From Bacillota bacterium (GTDB taxonomy: Bacteria > Bacillota > Clostridia > Christensenellales > Aristaeellaceae): DNA of 25,549 nt. Below, in pieces: positions 14,861 to 22,513 of the stretch. A program made the position numbers and the translations under genes. Position 1 is the stretch's first letter, and every line of letters starts with the position of its first letter. Below the pieces are notes generated by a model. The model worked only from the letters and a program-made list of their open reading frames with translations, searched no databases and had not been told where the DNA came from. The DNA is taken from positions 1 through 25,549 of the forward strand of contig JAEZTL010000049.1 of assembly GCA_023421395.1 (NCBI GenBank), read 5' to 3'.

Positions 14861-15000
14861 ACGTACATGCTGTATAGTATATTTTGCATGATGTTTAAAA
14901 CGACGGCAGGAATATTTCGATAATATGTAGAATATTTACAAATAACTGCTGTATGTGTGGATATGCACCCGACGCAATGTATACAGAAGGGAAATGAGTT

Positions 15001-15525
15001 ATGCGGTTTTTTCGTTTGAAGCGCCCGCGAGCTACGGCGCACCGGTCAAATTTGTATCCGGTGTACGCCGTCATTGCGTTGATTGCGGCGCTCGCGATCG
15101 CGCTGGCGGTGGTCAGTATCCTGCTGAGCCAGCGCGCAAAACGGCTGGAAGCGGGATACAACGCGCTGGCCGGCCACGTCCAGACGGATCTGAACATGGC
15201 GCTGCGCACCTTTGACGAGGCCAGCCTGCCCAAGGTGGATCTGGCGGGTGAGGTGGTGCCCGGCATGCGCATGTACCTGTACGCGGCGGATACGGCCAAT
15301 GAGGTACTGGTGGATCAGTACGGCCAAGGCGTGTCGCTGCTGGATGAAAACCTGTACCAGCAGATCACGCTGGCGTTGGACGACATCGAAAAGCGGGTGG
15401 CCAAAGGGCAGAGCACCGACAGCGCGCTGACGCAACTTGGCCAGTACATGGCCACCCTCAAGACCAACATGGAGTCGAAGTTCTCCTACAACAACCTGCT
15501 GATGCCCCAGGCGGCCATGGGCTGA
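15001..15525 (+). CDS. Small single-pass membrane protein of unknown function, 174 aa
   Basis: ATG 15001 is preceded by AGAAGGGA about 9 nt upstream. The N-terminus is very basic (MRFFRLKRPRATAHR) and is followed by one membrane helix at about 20-43. The remaining ~130 residues would lie outside under the positive-inside rule. The outer part looks mostly helical: QRAKRLEAGYNALAGHVQ just after the membrane could continue as a coiled coil, and LDDIEKRVAKGQ and LGQYMATLKTNMESKF appear near the C-terminus. No Cys and no enzyme motif are visible. This size and topology recall small cell-division or stalk-type membrane proteins, but I do not recognise the family. It is monocistronic and followed by a strong terminator shared with rpe. 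Confidence 0.75.
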   Translation: MRFFRLKRPRATAHRSNLYPVYAVIALIAALAIALAVVSILLSQRAKRLEAGYNALAGHVQTDLNMALRTFDEASLPKVDLAGEVVPGMRMYLYAADTANEVLVDQYGQGVSLLDENLYQQITLALDDIEKRVAKGQSTDSALTQLGQYMATLKTNMESKFSYNNLLMPQAAMG

Positions 15526-15536
15526 CGCGATGGGAT

Positions 15537-15578
15537 AAAAGAAAGCCCTCGGAACACTCGTTCCGAGGGCTTTCTTTT
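15537..15578. terminator. Bidirectional Rho-independent terminator
   Basis: A perfect 19-bp stem (15537-15555 with 15560-15578) with an ACTC loop begins AAAAGAAAG and ends CTTTCTTTT. It ends both the small membrane protein gene (stop at 15525) and the long minus-strand operon, whose last gene is rpe (stop at 15587). Confidence 0.93.
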
Positions 15579-15586
15579 GTTGAAAA

Positions 15587-16249
15587 CTACACCTCCGCAC
15601 GTCCCGGCGCCTTGAGCGCGTCAACGAGGGCGGCGGCGTCCGGCGCGCCGAATAGCGCGGAACCCGCCACCAGCACCGTGGCGCCATGGCGAACCAGCGC
15701 GGGCGCGGTGTGCGCGTCCACGCCGCCATCCACCTCGATTTCGGCCGAAACGCTCGCCTGGGCGAGCATTTTTTTAAGCTTCGCCACTTTGTGGAGCACC
15801 GCGGGGATCATCTTCTGCCCGCCGAAGCCTGGATTGACCGTCATCGCCAGCACCAGGTCGAAGTCTCCCAACACATATTCGAGCACCTCCGGCGGCGTGG
15901 CGGGGTTCAACGATACGCCCGCCAGGCACCCGCAGGCCCGGATTTGATGGAGCGCACGGTGGAGGTGCCGCGTGGCCTCCGCATGCACGGTGATGACCCT
16001 GGCGCCCGCCTTCGCGAAGGTTTCGATGTAACGTTCGGGGGCCTCGATCATCAGATGCACGTCGCAGGGCAGCCGGCCGCTTCGAACCGCGGCTTCGAGC
16101 ACCGCGGGCCCGAAGGAGATGTTGGGCACGAACATGCCGTCCATCACGTCGAAGTGCAGCCAGTCGGCGCCGGCGTCGGCGGCGCGGTCAATCTCTTGGC
16201 CCAGTTTGAGGAAATCCGCGGACAAAATCGATGCGGCAACCTTAATCAT
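15587..16249 (-). CDS. rpe: Ribulose-phosphate 3-epimerase
   Basis: Encodes 220 aa. It interconverts ribulose 5-phosphate and xylulose 5-phosphate in the pentose phosphate pathway, in the cytosol. The TIM-barrel signatures are complete: ASILSADF at the start, WLHFDVMDGMFVPNISFGP with the catalytic Asp and metal His, DVHLMIEAPERYI, MTVNPGFGGQK and EVDGGVDAHT with the second catalytic Asp. ATG 16247-16249 has AAGGA 5 nt upstream and overlaps the rsgA 3' end by 8 nt. It is the last gene of the operon, and the pairing with rsgA downstream of prkC is the usual Firmicutes order. Confidence 0.97.
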   Translation of the reverse strand: MIKVAASILSADFLKLGQEIDRAADAGADWLHFDVMDGMFVPNISFGPAVLEAAVRSGRLPCDVHLMIEAPERYIETFAKAGARVITVHAEATRHLHRALHQIRACGCLAGVSLNPATPPEVLEYVLGDFDLVLAMTVNPGFGGQKMIPAVLHKVAKLKKMLAQASVSAEIEVDGGVDAHTAPALVRHGATVLVAGSALFGAPDAAALVDALKAPGRAEV

Positions 16250-17129
16250 AACGATCCTTCCACCTTTTCGTCATTTCATCAAAGAGCTCTTTATAGCGCT
16301 CGTGCCGGCCCGGGTCGATCCCGCCGCGCGCCAGCGCCGCGCGAACCGCACAGTCGGGTTCCGACGCGTGGGCGCAGGGACTGAAGCGGCATGTCCCTTC
16401 AAAGGGTGTGAATTCCGGATAAAATTCCTTCAGGCGGATCGGCTCGATCAGACGGCTCTCCAGCAGGCTGAAGCCGGGGGTATCCAGCACCATCCCGCCG
16501 CCGGGCAGCCGGATCAGTTCCGAATGGCGGGTGGTGTGGCGGCCGCGCTCAATGCGGGATACCTGCCCGGTGACGAGGGTCAAGCCGTATAGCGCGTTGA
16601 TCAGCGTGGATTTGCCCGCGCCGGACTGCCCGGAGAGCGCGTGGACGCGACCCGCCAGCGCGGCCCTGAGGGCTTCGATGCCTTCGCCCGACCGGGCGGA
16701 CACGAGGAACGCGCCGTCCGCCGCGCTTTCGTAGGCGCGCGCGATTTCCTCTGCCCGCGCCGGGTCCAGGTCCGCCTTGTTGACGGCCACGACGGGGGTG
16801 ATCCCCGCCTGCCGCGCCGCGATGAGCATCCGGTCCAGGAGCAAAAGGTCGGGATCCGGCGACGCGGCGGCCACCACCATCAGCACCGCGTCGATGTTGG
16901 CCACCGGCGGCCGGACGAGGCCGTTGCGGCGGGGCAGGATGGCGGCGAGCCAGCCATCCTCGCCCTCCGCCCCCGGCTGGAACCGGACATGGTCGCCCAC
17001 CATCGGCGTCAGGCGTTGCCTGCGCAGCTTGCCCTGCGCACGGAGCGTGTAGGCGCGTCCTTCTTCCGTCACCGCGGTGTAGAACCCGCCGATGCCCTTT
17101 GTAATCAGTCCCTCCAGTTCAACCGTCAC
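16242..17129 (-). CDS. rsgA: Ribosome small-subunit biogenesis GTPase RsgA
   Basis: Encodes 295 aa from a GTG at 17127-17129 that overlaps the prkC stop (GTGA). RsgA is a circularly permuted GTPase that helps late 30S subunit maturation and is stimulated by the ribosome. The order seen is an N-terminal OB-fold (1-70, with MVGDHVRF), G4 NKAD, G5 VSARSGEG, then G1 GQSGAGKST and G3 LDTPGF, with the G2 region RHTTRH between them. The C-terminal zinc site is C-x4-C-x-H-x5-C (CRFSPCAHASEPDC). All expected motifs are intact. Translational coupling to prkC is suggested by the overlap. Confidence 0.97.
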   Translation of the reverse strand: MTVELEGLITKGIGGFYTAVTEEGRAYTLRAQGKLRRQRLTPMVGDHVRFQPGAEGEDGWLAAILPRRNGLVRPPVANIDAVLMVVAAASPDPDLLLLDRMLIAARQAGITPVVAVNKADLDPARAEEIARAYESAADGAFLVSARSGEGIEALRAALAGRVHALSGQSGAGKSTLINALYGLTLVTGQVSRIERGRHTTRHSELIRLPGGGMVLDTPGFSLLESRLIEPIRLKEFYPEFTPFEGTCRFSPCAHASEPDCAVRAALARGGIDPGRHERYKELFDEMTKRWKDRYD

Positions 17130-18949
17130 TCAAAGATCAGATCCTTTTCCGCAGCCAGTTCATCGTTGATATAGACGCGCACCGCGTGCGCGCCGGCCTC
17201 CTGGGATTCCAGCGTCAGCTTGATGGTGTGGTCGCCGGCGGGCAGCGTCTCCTGATAGACGGTGCGCTCGCCGGAGGCCTCCTCGACGGTGCAATGCACC
17301 GAGGCGCCGGCCTGCGGCACCACGATGTTGATCGAGGTGGTGGCCCTGTATACGCTGACGGTGACGCGGCTGATGGTCAGATCCACCGGCGTGGAGAGGA
17401 GCGAAGGCACCTCCGGCGCTATGCTCTGGGCGATGACGGTACCCTCTTTTTCATCGCTGTCCGCCTCGATCACACTTCCCAGCGCGAAGCCCGCGCCCAC
17501 CAGAAGGGACTTGGCCTCCTCCAGCGTGTAGCCGGTTAGTTCCGGCATGGGCGCGCTCTCGCCGCTGATGGTGAGCGCCACCACATCGCCGGGCTTGACC
17601 CATTCGTTGACAGAAGGGCTCTGCTCCACCACGGTTCCGGGCGGAAACTGGGAAATGACCAGCTTGACCTCGCCCAGCACCAGATCGTTCTCCTCCAGGA
17701 TATGCACCGCCTCGGAGCGGGTCAGTTCAAGGAGCTTGGGCATCATCAGCTTTTCCTTGCCCTCGCTGACGGTCAACCGCACGAGGCTGCCCGGCCAGAC
17801 CGCCGAACCCGGTTCCGGATACTGCGAGATGATTACGCCCATGCCGATCTCGTCGTGGTGCTGTTTTTCGGTGGTGTACTTGAGGCCCAGCGCGTTCAGA
17901 TCCTCCGACGCGGTCTCCAGATCCAGCATCACAAGGCTCGGCACCCGCACCCTGGCAAAGATGTCCCGGTACAGCGCCCAGCCGAAGTAGGCGATCAGTG
18001 CGGTGAGCACCAGCGCGGCGGCGGCGATCGCGTATTTTTTGAACTTCTTTGTGGCCTGCTGGCGCTTTTTGCGCCGCTCGGCGCGGGAGGCGCTTTCCGG
18101 CTGGGTGGCGACGAAGCCGCCCTTGGGGCTTTTGATGGCGCGCTTGAGATCGCCCGCCATATCGGCGGCGGTCTGGTAACGGCGGGAGGCTTCCTTGTCC
18201 AGCGCCTTTAGGATCACTTCGTCCAGCCCCTTGGAGACAGAAGGCTCCAAAATCCGCGCGCTCCGGGGCGGCTCCTGCACATGCTTGAGCGCCACGGAGA
18301 CCGCCGTCTCGCCGTCGAAGGGTACCTGACCGGTGACCATCTCATAGAGCACCACGCCCACGGAGTACAGGTCGCTCTTTTCGTCGGCCACCTGGCCGGA
18401 GGCCTGCTCTGGCGAGAAGTAATGCACGCTGCCCAGCACGTTGTTGGCGTCGGTATAGGTCTGGGTGGAGGAATTGGTCGCCCGCGCGATGCCGAAATCC
18501 GCCACCTTGACGGTACCCTCGCCGTCCACCAGGATGTTCTGGGGCTTGATGTCCCGGTGTACGATGTGGCTCTTGTGGGCGTGATCCACCGCCGCCAGAA
18601 TGCGCAGCGTCATCTGAACCGCGCGCTGAGGCTTCAGCCGCCCGCATTGACGGATGACCTCCTTCAGCGTGCGGCCCTTGACGTATTCCATCACGATGTA
18701 GCGGGAATCACCGTCCTGGCCCACGTCGTACATGCCCACGATGTTGGGGTGGGACATCTGCGCCGCGGCCCGGGCCTCGTTGTTGAAGCGGCGGATGAAT
18801 TCCTCGTCGCCGGAGTACTCGCTGCGCAGCACCTTGACGGCTACCTCGCGCAGTTCCGTCCGGTCCCAGGCGCGGTAGACCACCGCCATGCCACCGGTGC
18901 CGATGATTTCATTGAGCACATAGCGTCCTGAGAGGATGCGTTCGTTCAT
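17126..18949 (-). CDS. prkC: PASTA-domain Ser/Thr protein kinase (PrkC/PknB-type)
   Basis: Encodes 607 aa; ATG 18949 overlaps the phosphatase stop (ATGA). The kinase domain (about 9-270) has the glycine loop IGTGGMAVVY (16-25), Lys39 in VAVKVLR, catalytic HRDIKPQN (131-138), DFG at 151-153 and an activation loop rich in Ser/Thr (STQTYTD). A basic juxtamembrane stretch (288-305) precedes one membrane helix (about 306-328). Outside are three PASTA repeats (about 333-400, 401-467, 468-531), which in this family bind muropeptides or lipid II. The last ~75 residues (532-607) form a further beta-rich segment with TIKLTLESQEAG and HAVRVYINDE. It senses the cell wall and phosphorylates division, metabolic and translation targets. 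The adjacent PP2C gene provides the opposing phosphatase. Confidence 0.96.
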   Translation of the reverse strand: MNERILSGRYVLNEIIGTGGMAVVYRAWDRTELREVAVKVLRSEYSGDEEFIRRFNNEARAAAQMSHPNIVGMYDVGQDGDSRYIVMEYVKGRTLKEVIRQCGRLKPQRAVQMTLRILAAVDHAHKSHIVHRDIKPQNILVDGEGTVKVADFGIARATNSSTQTYTDANNVLGSVHYFSPEQASGQVADEKSDLYSVGVVLYEMVTGQVPFDGETAVSVALKHVQEPPRSARILEPSVSKGLDEVILKALDKEASRRYQTAADMAGDLKRAIKSPKGGFVATQPESASRAERRKKRQQATKKFKKYAIAAAALVLTALIAYFGWALYRDIFARVRVPSLVMLDLETASEDLNALGLKYTTEKQHHDEIGMGVIISQYPEPGSAVWPGSLVRLTVSEGKEKLMMPKLLELTRSEAVHILEENDLVLGEVKLVISQFPPGTVVEQSPSVNEWVKPGDVVALTISGESAPMPELTGYTLEEAKSLLVGAGFALGSVIEADSDEKEGTVIAQSIAPEVPSLLSTPVDLTISRVTVSVYRATTSINIVVPQAGASVHCTVEEASGERTVYQETLPAGDHTIKLTLESQEAGAHAVRVYINDELAAEKDLIFE

Positions 18950-19662
18950 ACGGCCGCCTCCTTCAGGACGGCCAGAGCCGTGATGTTGTCCCGTCCGCCC
19001 CGGTCAAGCGCCGTGTCGATCAACGCAGCCAGTTTGTCGGGCCAGGAGACGTCCCGGAGCAGCACCTCCGCGATCTCGGCGGCGCGCATATGGTTGGTCA
19101 GGCCGTCGGAGCACAGAAGCCACGCGTCGCCCGGCTGGAAGTCCAGGTGCAGGATGTCCGGCTCGATCTTTTTACCGGTGCCCAGCGCCCGGGTGATGAG
19201 GTTGCGCTGGGGGTGGTGCTGCGCCTGTTCGGGGGTGATTTCGCCCATCGCCACCAGTTCGCTGACCAGCGAATGGTCGTTGGACAGCTGCATCAGTGCC
19301 TTATGGCGTAGAAGGTAGGCGCGGCTGTCACCCACGTGGGTCAGGTAGATGTTGTCCTCGTCGTACCACAGCGCGGTCAGCGTGGTGCCCATGCCGCGCT
19401 TGAGCGGGTCCCGCGCGCCTTCCTCATAGATGGCGGCGTTGGCGCGGCGCACGGCCTCTTTGAGCATATCCTCGTCTGGGGCCTTGCCCCGGATTCCATC
19501 GGTGAATTCGCGGATGGCGATGGCGCTGGCCACCTCGCCCGCCTGATGCCCGCCCATGCCGTCGGCGACCGCGGCAAAGCCCTCCCCGTCTCCGGGGAGG
19601 TAGTAGGCGTCCTCGTTGATCTGGCGCACTTTGCCCACATGAGTGGCCGCAAAGGCCTTCAC
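18946..19662 (-). CDS. prpC: PP2C-family protein phosphatase, partner of the PASTA kinase (Stp/PrpC)
   Basis: Encodes 238 aa. The start is the GTG at 19660-19662, which overlaps the rlmN stop (GTGA) and has GGAGG 10 nt upstream. The longer open frame overlaps rlmN and has no family similarity. PPM motifs with metal ligands are visible: NEDAYYL (Asp18), VADGMGGHQAGE (Asp34), THVGDSRAYLLR (111-114 GDSR), NDHSLVSELVAMGEITPEQAQHHPQRNLITRALG, LLCSDGLTN (185-187 SDG) and DNITALAV (Asp225). It is a soluble cytoplasmic Mn/Mg phosphatase that removes Ser/Thr phosphates placed by PrkC. Coupled translation with prkC suggests matched levels. Confidence 0.96.
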   Translation of the reverse strand: MKAFAATHVGKVRQINEDAYYLPGDGEGFAAVADGMGGHQAGEVASAIAIREFTDGIRGKAPDEDMLKEAVRRANAAIYEEGARDPLKRGMGTTLTALWYDEDNIYLTHVGDSRAYLLRHKALMQLSNDHSLVSELVAMGEITPEQAQHHPQRNLITRALGTGKKIEPDILHLDFQPGDAWLLCSDGLTNHMRAAEIAEVLLRDVSWPDKLAALIDTALDRGGRDNITALAVLKEAAV

Positions 19663-20702
19663 GACGGCTTCACCTCCTCCATGACGCGCCGGCGCAGCTG
19701 TCCGCAGGCGCCCTCGATGTCGTCGCCCATCTCCCGCCGCCGGGTAGCGGAGATGTGTTTTTCCGCCAGGCGGGCGAGAAACGCCTCCACCGCGCCGGCG
19801 GGCGGCGGCAGAAGATCGCTCTCCGCCACGTGGTTGAGCGGGATCAGGTTGACGTGGCACTGCATGCCGCGCAGTTTCCGGGCGAGCTGGTCCGCATGGC
19901 GCGGTTCGCAGTTAACGCCGCCCGCCAGCGCGTACTCGAAGATCACGCGGCGGCCGGTCTTTTCAATGTAATAGCGGCAGGCGGCGAGAATTTCGTCGAT
20001 CGAGTAGGCGCTCGCCACCGGCATCAGCTTTTTTCGCGTCTCATCGTCCGGGGCGTGCAGCGAAACCGACAGCGTCACCGGGATGCCCTCGTCCGCCAGG
20101 CGCCGGATCCCGGGCACCAAGCCGCAGGTGGACAGCGAAATGCCTCGGGCGGAGAGGTTCAGCCCTCGCTCGTCCGTCGCCAGGCGCAGGAACTTGACCA
20201 CGTTGTCATAGTTGTCCAGCGGTTCGCCGCTGCCCATCAGCACCACGTTGTGCACGCGGCGGCCTTCCGGGCGCAGCATCCTGTCCACGGAGATAACTTG
20301 GCCCAGCATCTCGCCGGGGGTGAGGTTGCGCACCAGCCCGCCCAGCGTGGAGGCGCAAAAGGCGCAGCCCATCCGGCAGCCCACCTGGGTGGACACGCAC
20401 AGCGTGTCGCCGTGACGGTAGCGCATCACGACGCCCTCGATGATGTTGCCGTCCGAAAGCCGGTATAGAAGCTTTTCAGTGTCGTCGATCTTCGAGCGTA
20501 CGGTACTCAGAATCTCGACGCTTCGGGCGGCGGCTACCGCCGCGAGGGAGGTGCGCATCGGCTCCGGCAGGTTGGTCATGCCGGGGAAATCCTCACCGCG
20601 AAGCAGCCATTCATGGATCTGTTTGGCGCGGAAGGCGGGAAGCCCCAGGCTTTTCATAAAGGCTTGAAGCTCCTCAAATGTCAGCGACATCAGCTCCGTC
20701 AT
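19659..20702 (-). CDS. rlmN: Dual-specificity 23S rRNA/tRNA adenine-C2 methyltransferase RlmN
   Basis: Encodes 347 aa from ATG 20700-20702, which overlaps the rsmB stop (ATGA), with AAGGA 7 nt upstream. It is a radical-SAM enzyme that methylates C2 of A2503 in 23S rRNA and of A37 in some tRNAs. The cluster motif is C109-x3-C113-x2-C116 (GCRMGCAFC). The two mechanistic cysteines are Cys102 (LCVSTQVG) and Cys333 near the C-terminus (GDDIEGACGQL), and Glu89 (IEG) is also present. The MGSGEPLDNYDNV and SLHAPDDETR motifs are typical. Nothing suggests the Cfr resistance variant: the operon context and length fit the housekeeping RlmN. Confidence 0.97.
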   Translation of the reverse strand: MTELMSLTFEELQAFMKSLGLPAFRAKQIHEWLLRGEDFPGMTNLPEPMRTSLAAVAAARSVEILSTVRSKIDDTEKLLYRLSDGNIIEGVVMRYRHGDTLCVSTQVGCRMGCAFCASTLGGLVRNLTPGEMLGQVISVDRMLRPEGRRVHNVVLMGSGEPLDNYDNVVKFLRLATDERGLNLSARGISLSTCGLVPGIRRLADEGIPVTLSVSLHAPDDETRKKLMPVASAYSIDEILAACRYYIEKTGRRVIFEYALAGGVNCEPRHADQLARKLRGMQCHVNLIPLNHVAESDLLPPPAGAVEAFLARLAEKHISATRRREMGDDIEGACGQLRRRVMEEVKPS

Positions 20703-22513
20703 GGCGTTTTCCTTCGCATCCGGGCGATGAAAAAGCCCTCGGCGTTCCATTGATAGGCCTGAAGCTGGGTCATACCGTCAAGGCACAGTTCCTTCAGAGA
20801 ATCCGGCAGGTAAGCGCAATCCGTCTCCGGTTCAAACTCCGGATGGCGGCGGAGGAAATCCCGAACCTGCCGTTCGTTTTCGTCTTTCAGAATTGTGCAG
20901 GTGGCGTAGACGAGCCTCCCACCCGGCGCCACATAGGGGGCGCAGGCGTCTAGAATCTGCTTCTGAAGCTCCGTCAGCGAGGAGAGATCTCCCTCGGTCA
21001 CGCGGTATTTGATGTCGGGCTTGTCATGCATGACGCCAAGGCCCGAACAGGGCGCGTCGATCAGCACGGCGTCAAACGCACCATCGAGATCGTCCCGGTG
21101 GACGGAGGCGTCCCGGTGGACGGGGCGCAGGTTGTCCAGCTTCAGCCGCTTTTTGACGTTCTGAATGAGTTCCACCCGGTGCTCGTGTACATCCCAGGAC
21201 TGCACGCGGCCGGTATTTTGCATAATCTCCGCGATGAGGGCGGACTTGCCCCCCGGCGCGGCACAGGCATCGAGATAATGGCCGGCGCGCTTTGGCGAGA
21301 GCGCCAGCGCCGCCAGCATAGAGCCCTCGCCCTGTACGCTGAAAAGGCCCGCCTTGTAATCCGGGTCGCCGGTCAGGTCGCCCGGCCGGGTGAGGTGCCA
21401 CGCGCCGGGCACGGAAGCCCTTTCCATCGCCCAGCCTTTCTGCCGGCCGTAGGCCTCGAAAGCGGCATCGTCCATCCGGAGGAAATTGGGCCGGACGGTT
21501 TCCGTGCGCACGGCAGGGCGGTAGGCGATGATGCGTTCGGCCTCCTCAAGCCCGTAATCGTCCGCGAGGCGCCGCGCCAGCGGCGCGGGCAGCGAGTGCA
21601 TGACCGAAAGGTACTCGATCGGGTCGCTCAGGTCGGGCCAGCGGATCTCACCGGCATCCCGGGCGCGGATGAGGGAGCGCAGCGCGCCGTTGACCAGCTT
21701 CGCGTAAGGTTCGCGGTCCAGCGCGCGGGCCTGCGTGACGGCTGCGTCCACTGCCGCGTAGTCGGGAATCTTGTCCATCATGAGCAGCTGTGCCGCCGCG
21801 ATGTGCAGGATGCAGCCGGTCTCCCGGTCGGGCATGCGCTCGACAAACTGCCTGAGCGCGTAATCGAGCTTCAGGCGGTTTTCAAGGGCGGTGTAGAAGA
21901 TGCTGGTGGCCAGCCGCTTGTCGAGCGGGTCGATGCGGCTTCTGCGCAGGCGCTCGTCCAGCGCCAGCGTGGAGTAGGCCCCGGAGGCGGTCACATCGAG
22001 GAGCGAATCCAGTGCGATGCGGCGCGCGTCGGGCCCGATGGGCGGCTTGGGCCGCGCGGGGGACTGGGGCCCCTTAACGTCCCGGGCAGGTGAATAAGGC
22101 CGCGCGCGGGACTGGGGTCCTTTTGCGTCCCGGGCGGGTGAATGGGGCCGCGCGGGGGACTGAGGCCCCTTAACGTCCCGGGCAGGTGAATAAGGCCGCG
22201 CGGGGGACTGGGGCCGCGCGGGGGACTGAGGCCCCTTAACGTCTCGGGCAGGTGAATAAGGCCGGGCGGGTGAATGGGGCCGCGCGGGTGAATGGGGCCC
22301 CTTAACGTCCCGGGCGGGCGAATGGGGCCGCGCGGGGGACTGAGGTCCCTTAACGTCCCGGGCGGGCGAATGGGGCCGCGCGGGAGATTGAGGTCCCTTA
22401 ACATCCCGGGCGGACTTGGCAAAATCGCCCTGCCGTGGGCTGAAGCCGGATTTCGTTGCGTCGCGCCGTCCTTCCGGACGGGGGCGACGGGGCCCGCCGT
22501 TGCCGCGGTTCAT
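20699..22513 (-). CDS. rsmB: 16S rRNA (cytosine-967-C5)-methyltransferase RsmB with a long repetitive N-terminal extension
   Basis: Encodes 604 aa; ATG 22513 overlaps the fmt stop (ATGA) and has GAGGTG 5 nt upstream. From about residue 160 it is a normal RsmB. A NusB-like RNA-binding domain comes first (ARRIALDSLLDVTASGAY onward, about 163-300). The Rossmann methyltransferase follows, with DACAAPGGKSALIAE for SAM binding, IDAPCSGLG with the motif IV Cys, and YATCTILKDENE with the catalytic motif VI Cys. The first ~158 residues are unusual: a basic lead (1-34) and then seven Pro/Ser/Ala/Arg repeats (35-158). Typical RsmB is about 440-450 aa, so the extra part explains the length. It methylates C967 of 16S rRNA. 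The extension may bind RNA non-specifically. It sits between fmt and rlmN, the usual Firmicutes order. Confidence 0.94.
   Translation of the reverse strand: MNRGNGGPRRPRPEGRRDATKSGFSPRQGDFAKSARDVKGPQSPARPHSPARDVKGPQSPARPHSPARDVKGPHSPARPHSPARPYSPARDVKGPQSPARPQSPARPYSPARDVKGPQSPARPHSPARDAKGPQSRARPYSPARDVKGPQSPARPKPPIGPDARRIALDSLLDVTASGAYSTLALDERLRRSRIDPLDKRLATSIFYTALENRLKLDYALRQFVERMPDRETGCILHIAAAQLLMMDKIPDYAAVDAAVTQARALDREPYAKLVNGALRSLIRARDAGEIRWPDLSDPIEYLSVMHSLPAPLARRLADDYGLEEAERIIAYRPAVRTETVRPNFLRMDDAAFEAYGRQKGWAMERASVPGAWHLTRPGDLTGDPDYKAGLFSVQGEGSMLAALALSPKRAGHYLDACAAPGGKSALIAEIMQNTGRVQSWDVHEHRVELIQNVKKRLKLDNLRPVHRDASVHRDDLDGAFDAVLIDAPCSGLGVMHDKPDIKYRVTEGDLSSLTELQKQILDACAPYVAPGGRLVYATCTILKDENERQVRDFLRRHPEFEPETDCAYLPDSLKELCLDGMTQLQAYQWNAEGFFIARMRRKTP
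22040..22411 (-). repeat. Seven in-frame 48/66-bp tandem repeats at the 5' end of rsmB
   Basis: Five units of 16 residues (pattern ARDVKGPQSPARPHSP) and two units of 22 residues, which carry an extra ARPxSP, run head to tail and end at ARPKPP. Every unit length is a multiple of 3, so copy-number change would keep the frame. Near-identity of units (for example the CCCCTTAACGTCCCGGGC stretch on the plus strand) suggests recent expansion by slippage or recombination. Confidence 0.92.

Noticed and set aside
19659..20702. Cfr antibiotic resistance methyltransferase
   Set aside because: Operon context between rsmB and the PP2C gene and the RlmN-type C-terminus (GDDIEGACGQL) fit the housekeeping RlmN.
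22030..22420. CRISPR array
   Set aside because: Units are 48 or 66 bp, nearly identical throughout with no unique spacers, and are translated in frame within rsmB.
21991..22422. Pro/Leu/Arg repeat protein in another minus-strand frame over the rsmB repeat
   Set aside because: A by-product of repeat units divisible by three; no ribosome site, and the frame is explained by rsmB.
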